Source of the DNA: Paralysiella testudinis
GTDB taxonomy: Bacteria; Pseudomonadota; Gammaproteobacteria; Burkholderiales; Neisseriaceae
Assembly: GCF_016894345.1 (NCBI RefSeq)
Contig: NZ_CP069798.1
Location: 1,137,385-1,201,384 of the forward strand
Direction of reading: 5' to 3'
DNA length: 64,000 nucleotides
Position numbers and translations under genes: made by a program. Shown one piece after another: positions 16,063-25,005 of this stretch. The notes beneath the pieces were generated by a model that saw only the letters and a list, made by a program, of their open reading frames with translations, was not told where the DNA came from and ran no database searches. The stretch's first letter is position 1. Each line of letters begins with the position of its first letter.

Positions 16063-16150
16063 ATGGCATTGTGTTTTCAGGCAGCCTTTATAGGGCAGGC
16101 GGCGCAGGCGTGGTAAACTCGGCCTTTATTTTGCCCAAACCGATTGCATT

Positions 16151-17086
16151 ATGTCAGACAAAGACACCTTAGTGATTGCCAGCCGCGAAAGTGCGCTGGC
16201 CATGTGGCAGGCCGAGCATATCCAGGCACGTTTGCAGGCACTGTATCCGCACAAAACCATTCGCATCGAAGGCATGACCACCCGTGGCGACCAGATTTTA
16301 GACAAAACTCTGTCTAAAATCGGCGGTAAAGGTTTGTTTATTAAAGAATTAGAGCAGGCGTTGCAAGAAGGCCGCGCCGATTTGGCGGTGCATTCGATTA
16401 AAGACGTGCCCATGGATTTGCCCGCCGGTTTTGCGCTGGCGGCGATTACCGAGCGCGCCAATCCGCTGGATGCGTTTGTGTCCAATACTTATGCCAGCTT
16501 GGCCGATATGCCGCCCGGCGCAGTGGTGGGCACTGCCAGCCTGCGCCGCGAAGCGCAAATCCGCGCCCGTTTCCCGCAATTGGTGATTCGGCCTTTGCGC
16601 GGCAATGTGCAAACCCGTTTGCGCAAGCTGGACGAAGGCGAATTCGATGCCATTATTTTGGCGGCGGCCGGTTTGGAGCGGCTGGGGCTGCCTGAACGCA
16701 TCCGCATGTTGCTGCCGCCCACCCACAGCCTGCCTGCAGCCGGGCAGGGCGCATTGGGCATCGAAATTGCCGCCCACCGCTACGATATGCTGGCCTTACT
16801 CAATCCGCTCAATCATCCGATTACCGCCGCTTGCGTGGAGGCCGAACGGGCGTTGGCACGCGCGCTGGACGGCAGCTGCCAAGTGCCGCTGGCCGCTTAT
16901 GCCACCGCTGCCGACGGCGTGCTCACCTTGCGCGGCTTGGTGGGCAGCCCCGACGGCTCGCTCACCTTGCAAGCCGAAGCCGAAGCACCGCTGGCCTATG
17001 CCGATGCGCTGGGGCGGGCGGTGGCGAAAAAGCTGGCGGATGACGGCGCCAAAGAATTGATTGCCGCTTTGTTGGCAGCGTCATGA
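16151..17086 (+). CDS. hemC: hydroxymethylbilane synthase HemC
   Basis: This 311-residue porphobilinogen deaminase joins four porphobilinogens into hydroxymethylbilane. It shows [65 protein letters not shown] and the dipyrromethane-cofactor cysteine in [13 protein letters not shown] (around residue 243). Length is normal. It heads the hemC-hemD-hemX-hemY-hemE run, but a DUS hairpin lies between it and hemD. Confidence 0.96.
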   Translation: MSDKDTLVIASRESALAMWQAEHIQARLQALYPHKTIRIEGMTTRGDQILDKTLSKIGGKGLFIKELEQALQEGRADLAVHSIKDVPMDLPAGFALAAITERANPLDAFVSNTYASLADMPPGAVVGTASLRREAQIRARFPQLVIRPLRGNVQTRLRKLDEGEFDAIILAAAGLERLGLPERIRMLLPPTHSLPAAGQGALGIEIAAHRYDMLALLNPLNHPITAACVEAERALARALDGSCQVPLAAYATAADGVLTLRGLVGSPDGSLTLQAEAEAPLAYADALGRAVAKKLADDGAKELIAALLAAS

Positions 17087-17099
17087 TTTTTAAACAGGG

Positions 17100-17144
17100 C
17101 GTTTTCAGGCAGCCTTTGGTTGTTGACAAGGCTGCCTGAAAACG
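17100..17144 (+). terminator. DUS inverted-repeat hairpin between hemC and hemD
   Basis: CGTTTTCAGGCAGCC and its complement GGCTGCCTGAAAACG flank a 15-nt loop. It could attenuate or terminate transcription after hemC, but lacks a long T-run, so read-through into hemD is plausible. Confidence 0.5.
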
Positions 17145-17163
17145 TGATTGATATTCCACGCCC

Positions 17164-17889
17164 ATGCCCACCATTTTAATCGTCCGCCCCCAAGGCCAAA
17201 CCGCTGCCGATATCGACATCTGCACCGCTGCCGGCTGGCAGGCATTGCCGTTTAGCCCGTTGCGCCTCGAGGCCGATACGGCGGCTTTGTTGCAATTGCC
17301 TGCGCTGTTTGCAGCGGCAGATGTGGTGTTTTGGGTTAGCCCCGGTGCGGTGAACGTGGCGGCACCGGGACTGGATTTTTCCGGCAGCGCCGCACAGCAA
17401 GTTACCGTGGGGCAGGCCAGCGCCCAAGCCTTGGCCGCCTATTGCGCCCAGCCGATTACCGCGCCCGGCAGCGGCCATGACAGCGAAGCGGTGTTGCGCT
17501 TGGCCTTATGGCAAAGCCTGCCGCCGGGCGCAAACGTGTTGATTATCCGCGGCCACGGCGGCCGTGATTTTCTGGCGCAGGCCTTGCGCCAACAAGGCTT
17601 TAAAGTCACGGTGGCCGAAGTGTATTTCAGGCAGCCTCAAGCCTTGGATTGGGGATTGTTTGCACACAGCCAGCCGCAAGCGGTGTATGTGGCTTCCGCC
17701 GCGCTGGCGCAAGTGCTGTTTGCGCAAGTGCCGCCCGAGTTGGCGCAAAATCTGAAAAACTTGCTATACTTTACCCATCATCAACGCATTGCCGACATCT
17801 TGCGTGATTATGGTGTCCACCGCATTCAAACCGGCACGCTGGCGCAGCTCTTGCCCGCCTGCCGCAAGGGAGAACCACCCCATGACTGA
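17164..17889 (+). CDS. hemD: uroporphyrinogen-III synthase HemD
   Basis: This 241-residue protein has the two-domain, low-identity pattern of HemD: ILIVRPQGQTAADI at the start, VFWVSPGAVNVAAP in domain one, IIRGHGGRDFLAQALRQQG in the second Rossmann-like half and VYVASAALAQVL near the end. It cyclises hydroxymethylbilane with inversion of ring D. A DUS at 17627-17638 is read in frame as FRQPQ in a loop. Its stop overlaps the hemX ATG (ATGA), implying coupled translation. Confidence 0.9.
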   Translation: MPTILIVRPQGQTAADIDICTAAGWQALPFSPLRLEADTAALLQLPALFAAADVVFWVSPGAVNVAAPGLDFSGSAAQQVTVGQASAQALAAYCAQPITAPGSGHDSEAVLRLALWQSLPPGANVLIIRGHGGRDFLAQALRQQGFKVTVAEVYFRQPQALDWGLFAHSQPQAVYVASAALAQVLFAQVPPELAQNLKNLLYFTHHQRIADILRDYGVHRIQTGTLAQLLPACRKGEPPHD

Positions 17890-19315
17890 CAAGCCCGATA
17901 CGGCAGCCAACACCCCCGAAAACACCGATTCGCCACCCGAATCAACGGGGGTGATTGCCGTGGCCGCCGATGGCACTGCCACTAAGCCCGCAGCCACCGA
18001 ACCCGTTGCCGCCCCAGCAAACGCTGCACCAGTACAGGCCGATGCTGCCGATTCCCACCCGCAACCGGCCGCCAGCGCGGCTTCGTCCCCCACAGGAGCC
18101 ACCATGCCCGAATCCAAACCTGCCGTAGCCGCTGCCGCACCGGTGGCACCGGTGATTATCAAACAGTCTTCCGGCAAAGGCGTGGCGCTGGGGGCCTTGG
18201 TGTTGTCGCTGCTGGCCTTGGGTGCCAGCGGCTTTTTATTTGTACAAGGCCAAAATGTGCTCAAAACCCAAGAGCTAAGCCTAGATCAAAAAATCAACGA
18301 AGCGGGCGTGGGGCAGAGCAAAAACGCCGTGCTGCTGGAAAACAATCTGGTTCAGCTCAAAACGCTGGCGGAGCAGGTGGATGTCTTGCAAGCACAAGGC
18401 AAAACCTTTGATACCCAGCTGGCGGCCAGCAGCCGCGCTTATCAAGAATTGGTGAAAAGCCGTGCCGATTGGCTGGTAGACGAAACCGAAGCCAGCCTTA
18501 ATATGGCTGCGCAGCAATTGCTGATTTCCGGCAATGTGCCGGTGGCGGTGGGCGTGCTGGAAAATCTGGAAAGCCGCCTCACCCGCTTTGACCAGCCGCA
18601 GTTGGTGCCGATTAAGCAGGCCATCAGCCAAGATTTGGCCGCCCTGAAAAGCAAACCTTATCTGGATGTGGCCAGCGCCTCCCTGCGCCTGAACCGGCTC
18701 GAAACCGCGGTGGCCAGCCTGCCGCTGGCGGCCGATGCGGCGCTGCAGCCGGGCGCTACCCAGCCTTTGCCGCCGGTGAGCGCCGATGCGCCGTGGTGGC
18801 AGCGGGCATGGCAAAACAGCGTGCAAAGCTTGCAAGGCATGGTGGAAGTGCGCCGCCTCAACAGCAACGACAGCATGTTGATGTCGCCGGAGCAAGTGTA
18901 TTTTGTGCGTGAAAACCTGCGCTTAAAAATGATGGACGCCCGCTTGGCCTTGATGCAGCGCAGCGGCGAAGTGTATATGAGCGATTTAAACAGCGCCGAA
19001 GCGGCGGTGAAACAGTATTTCGACGGCACGTCTGCCGCCACCCAGTCGTGGCTGAAAGAATTGGCGCAATTGAAAGGTTTGGAAGTGCAGGGCGGGCAAG
19101 ACGCTAATGTCTTGGCGGCGAGCTTGGCGGCGGTGCGTCAATACCAGCAACAAGCACGTGCCGATGCCGCCTCTGCGTTGCCGGACTTAGGTGCTTCCGC
19201 ACCCGCGGCTGCCGCCAGTAGCCCGCCAGCACCGGCCGAAGCCAGCGCACCTGCCGGCCAGCCCGCGAATCCGGCTGCCACTTCCGCACCGAAAGCAGGA
19301 GGCCGCACATTATGA
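17882..19315 (+). CDS. hemX: HemX-like membrane protein (uroporphyrinogen-III C-methyltransferase family)
   Basis: This 477-residue protein has an Ala/Pro/Thr-rich disordered N-terminus (1-95), one transmembrane helix (about 100-122, GVALGALVLSLLALGASGFL), a periplasmic coiled coil and helical HemX domain (130-420), and an Ala/Pro-rich tail (430-477). Although the family name mentions methyltransferase activity, it lacks the SAM-binding fold and is probably an accessory factor of haem synthesis. It overlaps hemD upstream and hemY downstream by 4-8 bp. Confidence 0.85.
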   Translation: MTDKPDTAANTPENTDSPPESTGVIAVAADGTATKPAATEPVAAPANAAPVQADAADSHPQPAASAASSPTGATMPESKPAVAAAAPVAPVIIKQSSGKGVALGALVLSLLALGASGFLFVQGQNVLKTQELSLDQKINEAGVGQSKNAVLLENNLVQLKTLAEQVDVLQAQGKTFDTQLAASSRAYQELVKSRADWLVDETEASLNMAAQQLLISGNVPVAVGVLENLESRLTRFDQPQLVPIKQAISQDLAALKSKPYLDVASASLRLNRLETAVASLPLAADAALQPGATQPLPPVSADAPWWQRAWQNSVQSLQGMVEVRRLNSNDSMLMSPEQVYFVRENLRLKMMDARLALMQRSGEVYMSDLNSAEAAVKQYFDGTSAATQSWLKELAQLKGLEVQGGQDANVLAASLAAVRQYQQQARADAASALPDLGASAPAAAASSPPAPAEASAPAGQPANPAATSAPKAGGRTL

Positions 19316-20514
19316 GAGGCCTGATTTGGATTATTGTGCTGTTTGCCGTGGCAGTGGGCTTGGCCATCGGCGCCACGCTGTATAACGGCAATGTGTATAT
19401 CGTGGTGGAGCAAACGCTGGTGCGGGTGAACCTGCATTTGTTTATTGGCCTGCTGTTGCTCACTGTGGTGGCCCTGTATTTGCTGCTGCGGCTGGTGTTG
19501 GGCACTTTGCACCTGCCCGGGCGTATGCGTCACTACGGCGAAACGCGGCAAGAGCGCAAATCGGCACAGGCGCTCAACCGCGCCGGGCTGGCTTATTTTG
19601 AAGGGCGCTTTCAGGCAGCCGAACAAGAAGCCAGCAAAGTGCTGGGCAACAAACAAGGCGGCCACAATAAAGCCTTGGCCTTGATGCTGGCCGCCCACAG
19701 CGCCGACCAAATGGACAACTTGCCCCGGCGCGACCAATATCTGCACGACATCGCCGCCTTGCCGGAGAAAAAGCAATTGTCGCGCCATTTGCTGCTGGCC
19801 GAATCGGCGCTGGCACGGCGCGATTACCCTGCTGCCGAGCAGGCATTGGCCGCCGCTGCCGCCATCAACCCCACACTCACGCGCTTGGTGAAGCTGCAAC
19901 TGCGTTATGCCTTCGACCAAAACAACGCGCTTATCGTGTTGGATAAAACCGCCAAACTGCAAAAAGCCGGTGCGCTCAACGACACCGAAGCCGCGCAATA
20001 CAGCCAGTGGGCGTATCGCGAGCTGCTGAATCAGGCTGGCGATGCCCACGCCTTGAAAGCCTGCCTGAAACGCATTCCTGCCGACATGCGCGAAGGCGCA
20101 CTCAGCGCCGCCATTGCCGAAAAATACGCCCGTTTGGGCTTGTATCCGCAGGCAGTGAAATGGGTGAAGCAGCAATACCCCAAAAACCACGACACCGCAT
20201 TGTTGCCGGTGCTGATTCACAGCAGCCAGTATCTGAGCGACAAAGAGCAGCAAAAAGCGATGGACTGGGCGGAAGAATGGCTGAAAGCGCGCCCGCAAGA
20301 TGCGCAATTGCTGTTGCATTTGGGGCAAATGGCGTTTGACAAACAGCTGTGGGGCAAAGCGCAAGGCTATCTGGAAGCCAGCATCGGCGTGGAAGACACC
20401 CCGCAGGCACGGCTGGTGTTGGCGCGGGTGCTCGACGAAGCCGGGCAAAGCGCCGAAGCCGAACGCCAACGCGCCCATGTATTGGCCGCCATCAGCAGCG
20501 ACGACGATATTTAA
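19312..20514 (+). CDS. hemY: HemY protein (TPR, haem biosynthesis-associated)
   Basis: This 400-residue inner-membrane protein has two N-terminal helices (about 1-22 and 42-65, LLLLTVVALYLLLRLVLGTL) followed by the HemY_N segment and tetratricopeptide-like repeats (100-390; for example AGLAYFEGRFQAAEQEASKV and QLLLHLGQMAFDKQLWGKAQ). This is the proteobacterial HemY of unknown exact role, not the Bacillus protoporphyrinogen oxidase of the same name. Its ATG overlaps the hemX stop. Confidence 0.88.
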   Translation: MRGLIWIIVLFAVAVGLAIGATLYNGNVYIVVEQTLVRVNLHLFIGLLLLTVVALYLLLRLVLGTLHLPGRMRHYGETRQERKSAQALNRAGLAYFEGRFQAAEQEASKVLGNKQGGHNKALALMLAAHSADQMDNLPRRDQYLHDIAALPEKKQLSRHLLLAESALARRDYPAAEQALAAAAAINPTLTRLVKLQLRYAFDQNNALIVLDKTAKLQKAGALNDTEAAQYSQWAYRELLNQAGDAHALKACLKRIPADMREGALSAAIAEKYARLGLYPQAVKWVKQQYPKNHDTALLPVLIHSSQYLSDKEQQKAMDWAEEWLKARPQDAQLLLHLGQMAFDKQLWGKAQGYLEASIGVEDTPQARLVLARVLDEAGQSAEAERQRAHVLAAISSDDDI

Positions 20515-20620
20515 TCCCACCCACCATGCCAGCCGCCCGCCTTGAATGAGCGCGGTTGGCATGGTTTTTTTCAGGCAGCCTGAAAATCTGTTTGTAATCG
20601 AATCCCATCACGGACCCTTC

Positions 20621-21685
20621 ATGAAACCCCTACAAAACGACACCTTCCTGCGCGCCCTGCTCAAACAGCCCACCGACTACACCCCGGTGTGGATGATGCG
20701 CCAAGCCGGGCGCTATCTGCCCGAATACAAAGCCACCCGTGCCGAAGCGGGCAGCTTTTTGGATTTGTGCAAAAACACCGAACTGGCCACCGAAGTGACC
20801 ATTCAGCCCTTGGAGCGCTTTGCTTTGGATGCGGCGATTTTGTTTTCCGACATCCTCACCGTGCCCGATGCCATGGGCTTAGGGCTGTATTTTGCCGAGG
20901 GCGAAGGCCCCAAATTCGAGCGCGTGCTGCGCGATGAAGCCGCCATCAAAGCGCTGGCGGTGCCGGATATGGCTAAGCTGCGCTATGTATTCGATGCCGT
21001 GGTCAGCATCCGCCAAGCGCTGGATGGGCGCGTGCCCTTGATTGGTTTTTCAGGCAGCCCGTTTACCTTGGCCTGCTATATGGTGGAAGGCGGCAGCAGC
21101 AAAGAATTCCGCCACATCAAAGCCATGATGTACAGCCGCCCCGACTTATTGCATCGCATTTTGGACATCAACGCCCAAGCGGTCACGGCTTATTTGAATG
21201 CGCAAATCGACGCCGGTGCGCAAGCTGTGCAGATTTTCGACACCTGGGGCGGGGTGCTCAGCGATGCGGCGTTTGGCGAATTCAGCCTCAACTATATGCG
21301 TCAAATCATTAGCGGATTAAAACGCGAAGCCGAAGGCCGCCGCGTGCCGGTGATTGTGTTTACCAAAGGCGGCGGCTTGTGGCTGGAAGCCATGGCCGAC
21401 ATCGGCGCCGATGCTTTGGGGCTGGACTGGAGCTGCAATATCGGCCAAGCCCGTGCACGCGTGGGCGACAAAGTGGCCTTGCAAGGCAACTTCGACCCGA
21501 TGGCGCTGTTCGGCACCCCAGCTGCCATCGAAGCCGAAGTGGCACGCATTCTGGCCGCCTACGGCCACGGCAGCGGCCACGTATTCAACCTTGGCCACGG
21601 CATCAACCAACATGCCGACCCGGAACACGCCAAAGTTTTGGTGGATGCCGTCCACCGCCTGTCGCGCCCGTATCACGGCGCTTAA
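20621..21685 (+). CDS. hemE: uroporphyrinogen decarboxylase HemE
   Basis: This 354-residue enzyme removes four carboxyls from uroporphyrinogen III to give coproporphyrinogen III. Signatures are [15 protein letters not shown] (substrate arginine), [17 protein letters not shown] and [17 protein letters not shown], then [23 protein letters not shown] 20621 is chosen because the conserved protein begins there; the open frame upstream includes a DUS. It follows hemY by 106 bp and ends at a DUS terminator. Confidence 0.96.
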   Translation: MKPLQNDTFLRALLKQPTDYTPVWMMRQAGRYLPEYKATRAEAGSFLDLCKNTELATEVTIQPLERFALDAAILFSDILTVPDAMGLGLYFAEGEGPKFERVLRDEAAIKALAVPDMAKLRYVFDAVVSIRQALDGRVPLIGFSGSPFTLACYMVEGGSSKEFRHIKAMMYSRPDLLHRILDINAQAVTAYLNAQIDAGAQAVQIFDTWGGVLSDAAFGEFSLNYMRQIISGLKREAEGRRVPVIVFTKGGGLWLEAMADIGADALGLDWSCNIGQARARVGDKVALQGNFDPMALFGTPAAIEAEVARILAAYGHGSGHVFNLGHGINQHADPEHAKVLVDAVHRLSRPYHGA

Positions 21686-21693
21686 ATAGGGTT

Positions 21694-21727
21694 AAAGGCT
21701 GCCTGAATTGGGTTCAGGCAGCCTTTT
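21694..21727 (+). terminator. DUS hairpin terminator after hemE
   Basis: AAAGGCTGCCTGAA and TTCAGGCAGCCTTTT flank a four-base TTGG loop, formed by two inverted uptake sequences with a T-tail. It is only 9 bp past the hemE stop. Confidence 0.85.
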
Positions 21728-21926
21728 GATGATATTGATTAATTGAAGTTAAACACTTATATAAAAATACCGTCATTAAGCAGTTGTTTTCAAATTAACT
21801 GCAGTTATGCACTTACTGTTTACAGGCTGCCTGAAACCATCAAATCCGGTTCGGCAATGACGCTTTATATTTCAGGCGGCTTTTGCCAACCATTGCTTCG
21901 TTTCAGTTTATAAACCTCAGTCAACC

Positions 21927-23414
21927 ATGAACATCGACATCCCTTGGGCAGAAGTTTTGCTTTACCTGCACGGCACCGCAGTGGTGGTGTGCGCACTGCG
22001 GGTGCTCTACAAACAGCGCAATATCGGCAACGCCCTGGCTTGGCTGATATTGCTGTTTGTGTTTCCTTTTATCGGCGTGGCGCTGTATCTGCTGGTGGGC
22101 GAACCACGGCTCGGTGCGGCGCGGGCCAAGCGCACGGCGGAGATGAACCGCTTTTACACCGAAGTAAGCGAACGCTACCTGAACGACATCCACTTGGCCG
22201 TGCGCAACGATGTGGCGCCGCATTATCGCGGCATCAGCCACTTGGCCAGCAATGTTACTGGGCTACACGCCACCAAAAACAATGCCTTGTCTTTATTGCA
22301 CACCACCGACAGCATCTTGGATGCCATGCTGTACGACATCAACCAAGCCAGCAACTCCTGCATTCTGGCGTTTTACATTATCGACCCGCAAGGGCGCATC
22401 AATAGCTTGCTTGAAGCAGTGGAAGCGGCGGCGCAGCGCCAAGTGAACTGCATTATTCTGGCCGATGCCGTGGGCAGCCAAAGCTTTTTCCGCAGCCGCT
22501 GGCCGCGCCGCCTGCGCCAGGCTGGGGTGAAAGTGCAGCCTGCGCTGCCGGTGGGGCCGTGGCGCACTCTGTTTACCCGCACCGACTTGCGCAACCACCG
22601 CAAAATCCTGATTGTGGACAAAAAAATCGGCTACACCGGCAGCTTTAATTTGGCCGACCCACAATACTTCAAGAAAAATACCGGCGTGGGCGAATGGGTA
22701 GACGTGATGATGCGCTGCACCGGCCCCTTGGTGCTGGAAATGGCGGCGGTATTTTATGCCGATGTGGCAGTGGAGGGCGAGCGCCACTTAAGCGAAGTAC
22801 AATCTTATCTTGGCGGTTTTGCCGAGCAAATTCCCGCCTTGCTGCCCACGCAAAACAGCGGCGGCAATGTGGTGGCGCAGGTGATACCTTCCGCGCCCAA
22901 CCAAAGCGAGCGCGTGATTTACGACACCATCGTGTGCGCCATCCACGCCGCCGAGCGCCGTTTGCTCATCACCACGCCGTATTTTGTGCCCGATGAAACA
23001 CTGCTGATGGCGCTCACCACCGCCGCTCGCCGCGGTGTAGACGTTACCCTGATTTTGCCCGCCAAAGTGGATTCGCTGCTGGTGCGCTACGCCTCCCGCG
23101 CCTACTACCGCCTGCTCTTGGATGCGGGCGTTAAAATCGCCCTCTATGAAGGCGGCCTTTTGCACGCCAAAACCCTCACCGTAGACGAAGACTATGCCCT
23201 GTTTGGCACCGTAAACATGGATATGCGCAGCTTTTTCCTGAATCTGGAAATCAGCCTAGCGATTTACGACCGCGATCTCACTGCCGCCATTGCCGCTCGC
23301 CAGCTGGCTTATCTGCACGACAGCCACTACATCAGCATCAGCGCCTGGCAAGCCCGCGCCCGCTGGTGGCCGCTGGTGGAAAATACCGTGCGCTTGTTCA
23401 GCCCCTTGCTGTAA
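21927..23414 (+). CDS. cls: cardiolipin synthase (phospholipase D family)
   Basis: This 495-residue membrane enzyme has two N-terminal helices (about 5-25 and 34-56) and two PLD catalytic motifs: LRNHRKILIVDKKIGYTGSF (about 225-245) and HAKTLTVDEDYALFGTVNM (about 410-430). Cardiolipin synthases join two phosphatidylglycerols. The preceding 241-bp gap carries only a DUS and AT-rich sequence. The squalene/phytoene synthase gene follows after 36 bp and may be cotranscribed. Confidence 0.9.
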   Translation: MNIDIPWAEVLLYLHGTAVVVCALRVLYKQRNIGNALAWLILLFVFPFIGVALYLLVGEPRLGAARAKRTAEMNRFYTEVSERYLNDIHLAVRNDVAPHYRGISHLASNVTGLHATKNNALSLLHTTDSILDAMLYDINQASNSCILAFYIIDPQGRINSLLEAVEAAAQRQVNCIILADAVGSQSFFRSRWPRRLRQAGVKVQPALPVGPWRTLFTRTDLRNHRKILIVDKKIGYTGSFNLADPQYFKKNTGVGEWVDVMMRCTGPLVLEMAAVFYADVAVEGERHLSEVQSYLGGFAEQIPALLPTQNSGGNVVAQVIPSAPNQSERVIYDTIVCAIHAAERRLLITTPYFVPDETLLMALTTAARRGVDVTLILPAKVDSLLVRYASRAYYRLLLDAGVKIALYEGGLLHAKTLTVDEDYALFGTVNMDMRSFFLNLEISLAIYDRDLTAAIAARQLAYLHDSHYISISAWQARARWWPLVENTVRLFSPLL

Positions 23415-23450
23415 TCCACCTCATAAACCCATCCACAGAAAGCCAATATC

Positions 23451-24266
23451 ATGTCTGTAGGCCATTACGAAAATTTCCCCGTCGGCTCGCTGATGCTGCC
23501 GCGCCGCCTGCGCAAACCGGTGCACGCCATCTACGCCTTTGCCCGCACCGCCGATGATATTGCCGACGAAGGCCATGCCGATGCCGCCACCCGCCTGCGC
23601 CAACTGGCCGAGCTGGAAGCAGAGCTGAACACCATCAGCCGTGGCGAAACCCCGCAAACCGCCCTGATGCAGCGCCTGCAACGCGAGGCCGTGCGCCCGT
23701 TTGAGCTGCCTTTGCAGCCTTTTTACGACTTGCTTTCGGCATTCAAACAAGACGTAAGCGTCACCCGCTATCAAAATTTCGGCGAATTGGTGGACTACTG
23801 CCGCCGCAGCGCCAACCCCGTGGGGCGGCTGATGCTGCACCTGTTTGGCGAAACCGACAGCAAAAGCCTGGCGCAAAGCGACGGCATCTGCACCGCCTTG
23901 CAGCTGATTAATTTCTGCCAAGATGTGGCGGCGGATTGGCAAAAGGGGCGTGTGTATCTGCCGCAAGACGATATGGCCAAATTCGGCGTGAGCGAAGCGC
24001 AAATTGCCGCCGGACAGGTGGATTTTGCCTTTCAGCGCCTAATGGCACAGCAATGCGAGCGCGCCCACAAAATGCTCAAAGCCGGCTCGCCACTGGGCAA
24101 AACCCTGAAAGGGCGCAACGGCTTTGAACTGCGGCTGATTATCTTGGGCGGCCAGCGCATTATTCAAAAACTCGAAGAAGCCAAATACGATGTTTTCAAC
24201 GCCCGCCCCAAATTGGGCTTTAAAGACGGCTGGATGATGTTTAAACGGGCTTGGTTGAAAAAATAG
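23451..24266 (+). CDS. squalene/phytoene synthase family protein (HpnD-like)
   Basis: This 271-residue trans-isoprenyl synthase has the two aspartate-rich metal sites: FARTADDIADE near the N-terminus and CQDVAADWQKGRVYLPQDD about residue 158-176, with YCRRSANPVGRLML between. Such enzymes condense two prenyl diphosphates (farnesyl or geranylgeranyl) head to head. The closest-looking group is presqualene diphosphate synthase HpnD, but no hopanoid or carotenoid gene is near, so the product is unknown. A DUS terminator follows. Confidence 0.82.
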   Translation: MSVGHYENFPVGSLMLPRRLRKPVHAIYAFARTADDIADEGHADAATRLRQLAELEAELNTISRGETPQTALMQRLQREAVRPFELPLQPFYDLLSAFKQDVSVTRYQNFGELVDYCRRSANPVGRLMLHLFGETDSKSLAQSDGICTALQLINFCQDVAADWQKGRVYLPQDDMAKFGVSEAQIAAGQVDFAFQRLMAQQCERAHKMLKAGSPLGKTLKGRNGFELRLIILGGQRIIQKLEEAKYDVFNARPKLGFKDGWMMFKRAWLKK

Positions 24267-24306
24267 CCGCTGCGTTGATTTTGTGGTGGCATGTTTGAAT
24301 TTGAAA

Positions 24307-24338
24307 AGGCTGCCTGAAAATATTTCAGGCAGCCTTTG
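24307..24338. terminator. bidirectional DUS terminator
   Basis: AAGGCTGCCTGAAA and TTTCAGGCAGCCTT are inverted around ATA, with A and T tails. It sits between the rightward squalene/phytoene synthase gene and the leftward DUF4124 gene and can end both. Confidence 0.85.
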
Positions 24339-24354
24339 ATTTGCGGGTGTGGGT

Positions 24355-24867
24355 TTACATACGGCTCAGTTCGCGTTGCAATGCTTGCACGTTTTGTTGG
24401 CGGTCGAGCACGGCGCTTTCCAGTTGGCGCACGCGTTCTTGGTATTGGGCGTATTGATTTTTGTCGGCGGTTTTCATGGCGCGGCCGTCGGTGAGGGCTT
24501 TTTGTGCTGCGCTAAGGGCGTTGCGTTCATTGGCCAATTCTTGTTCCAGAATACTGCGGCGGGTGCTGTCGCCGCCTTTGGGCACAGCGGCAGTGTTGGT
24601 GGCGGCTGCAGGTGCCGCGGTGGCGGTGTTGCTGCGCGGACGCGAGCTGACGCTGGGCGTGCGCGCAGCTGTACTGGTGTTGCGGTAGGCAGCGTTGTTG
24701 TTGCTGTAGGAGCCGATGGGTTGCAGCTGGGCTTGTTGGCAATTGCCTTTGGGGCTGGCGGTGTACACCACTTCGCCATTCACCATGCAGGTGTAGACCT
24801 TGGCGTGGGCGGCAGGCAGGGCGGCAAAGGCGAGGGCGGTGAATAAAATGGTGTGGATGCGCTTCAT
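24355..24867 (-). CDS. DUF4124 domain exported protein
   Basis: This 170-residue protein has a signal peptide (1-22, ending AHA) followed by the short DUF4124 module (KVYTCMVNGEVVYTASPKGN with two cysteines, CMV and NCQQ), a low-complexity Thr/Ser/Ala linker (60-100) and a C-terminal coiled coil (110-170, rich in Glu/Gln/Arg). Probably periplasmic; the function of the module is unknown. A Correia-like element lies 34 bp upstream, whose left edge could supply a weak extended -10 (TGGTATCAA) on this strand. Confidence 0.75.
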   Translation of the reverse strand: MKRIHTILFTALAFAALPAAHAKVYTCMVNGEVVYTASPKGNCQQAQLQPIGSYSNNNAAYRNTSTAARTPSVSSRPRSNTATAAPAAATNTAAVPKGGDSTRRSILEQELANERNALSAAQKALTDGRAMKTADKNQYAQYQERVRQLESAVLDRQQNVQALQRELSRM

Positions 24868-24901
24868 GGTGGTTTACCGTGTGGGTTCAGGTGGCAAATT
24901 G

Positions 24902-25005
24902 ATACCAATTCTATAAAATAAGATAACAAGGCGGCGAGCTGAAGACAGTACAAGTAGTACGGCAAGGCGAGCCAACGCAGTTAGGTTATTTTATAGAATT
25001 GGTAT
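24902..25005. mobile_element. Correia-like element, copy D, overlapping 3' end of ABC-F gene
   Basis: A 104-bp element with a perfect 20-bp terminal inverted repeat (ATACCAATTCTATAAAATAA and complement), nearly identical inside to copies A and E. Its right terminus is read, on the minus strand, as the last codons (Thr-Asn-Ser-Ile-Lys) and TAA stop of the ABC-F ATPase gene. Confidence 0.88.

Noticed and set aside
19138..20562. 474-codon minus-strand frame opposite hemY
   Set aside because: High GC favours long antisense frames; hemY on the plus strand is well supported and overlaps hemX in operon style.
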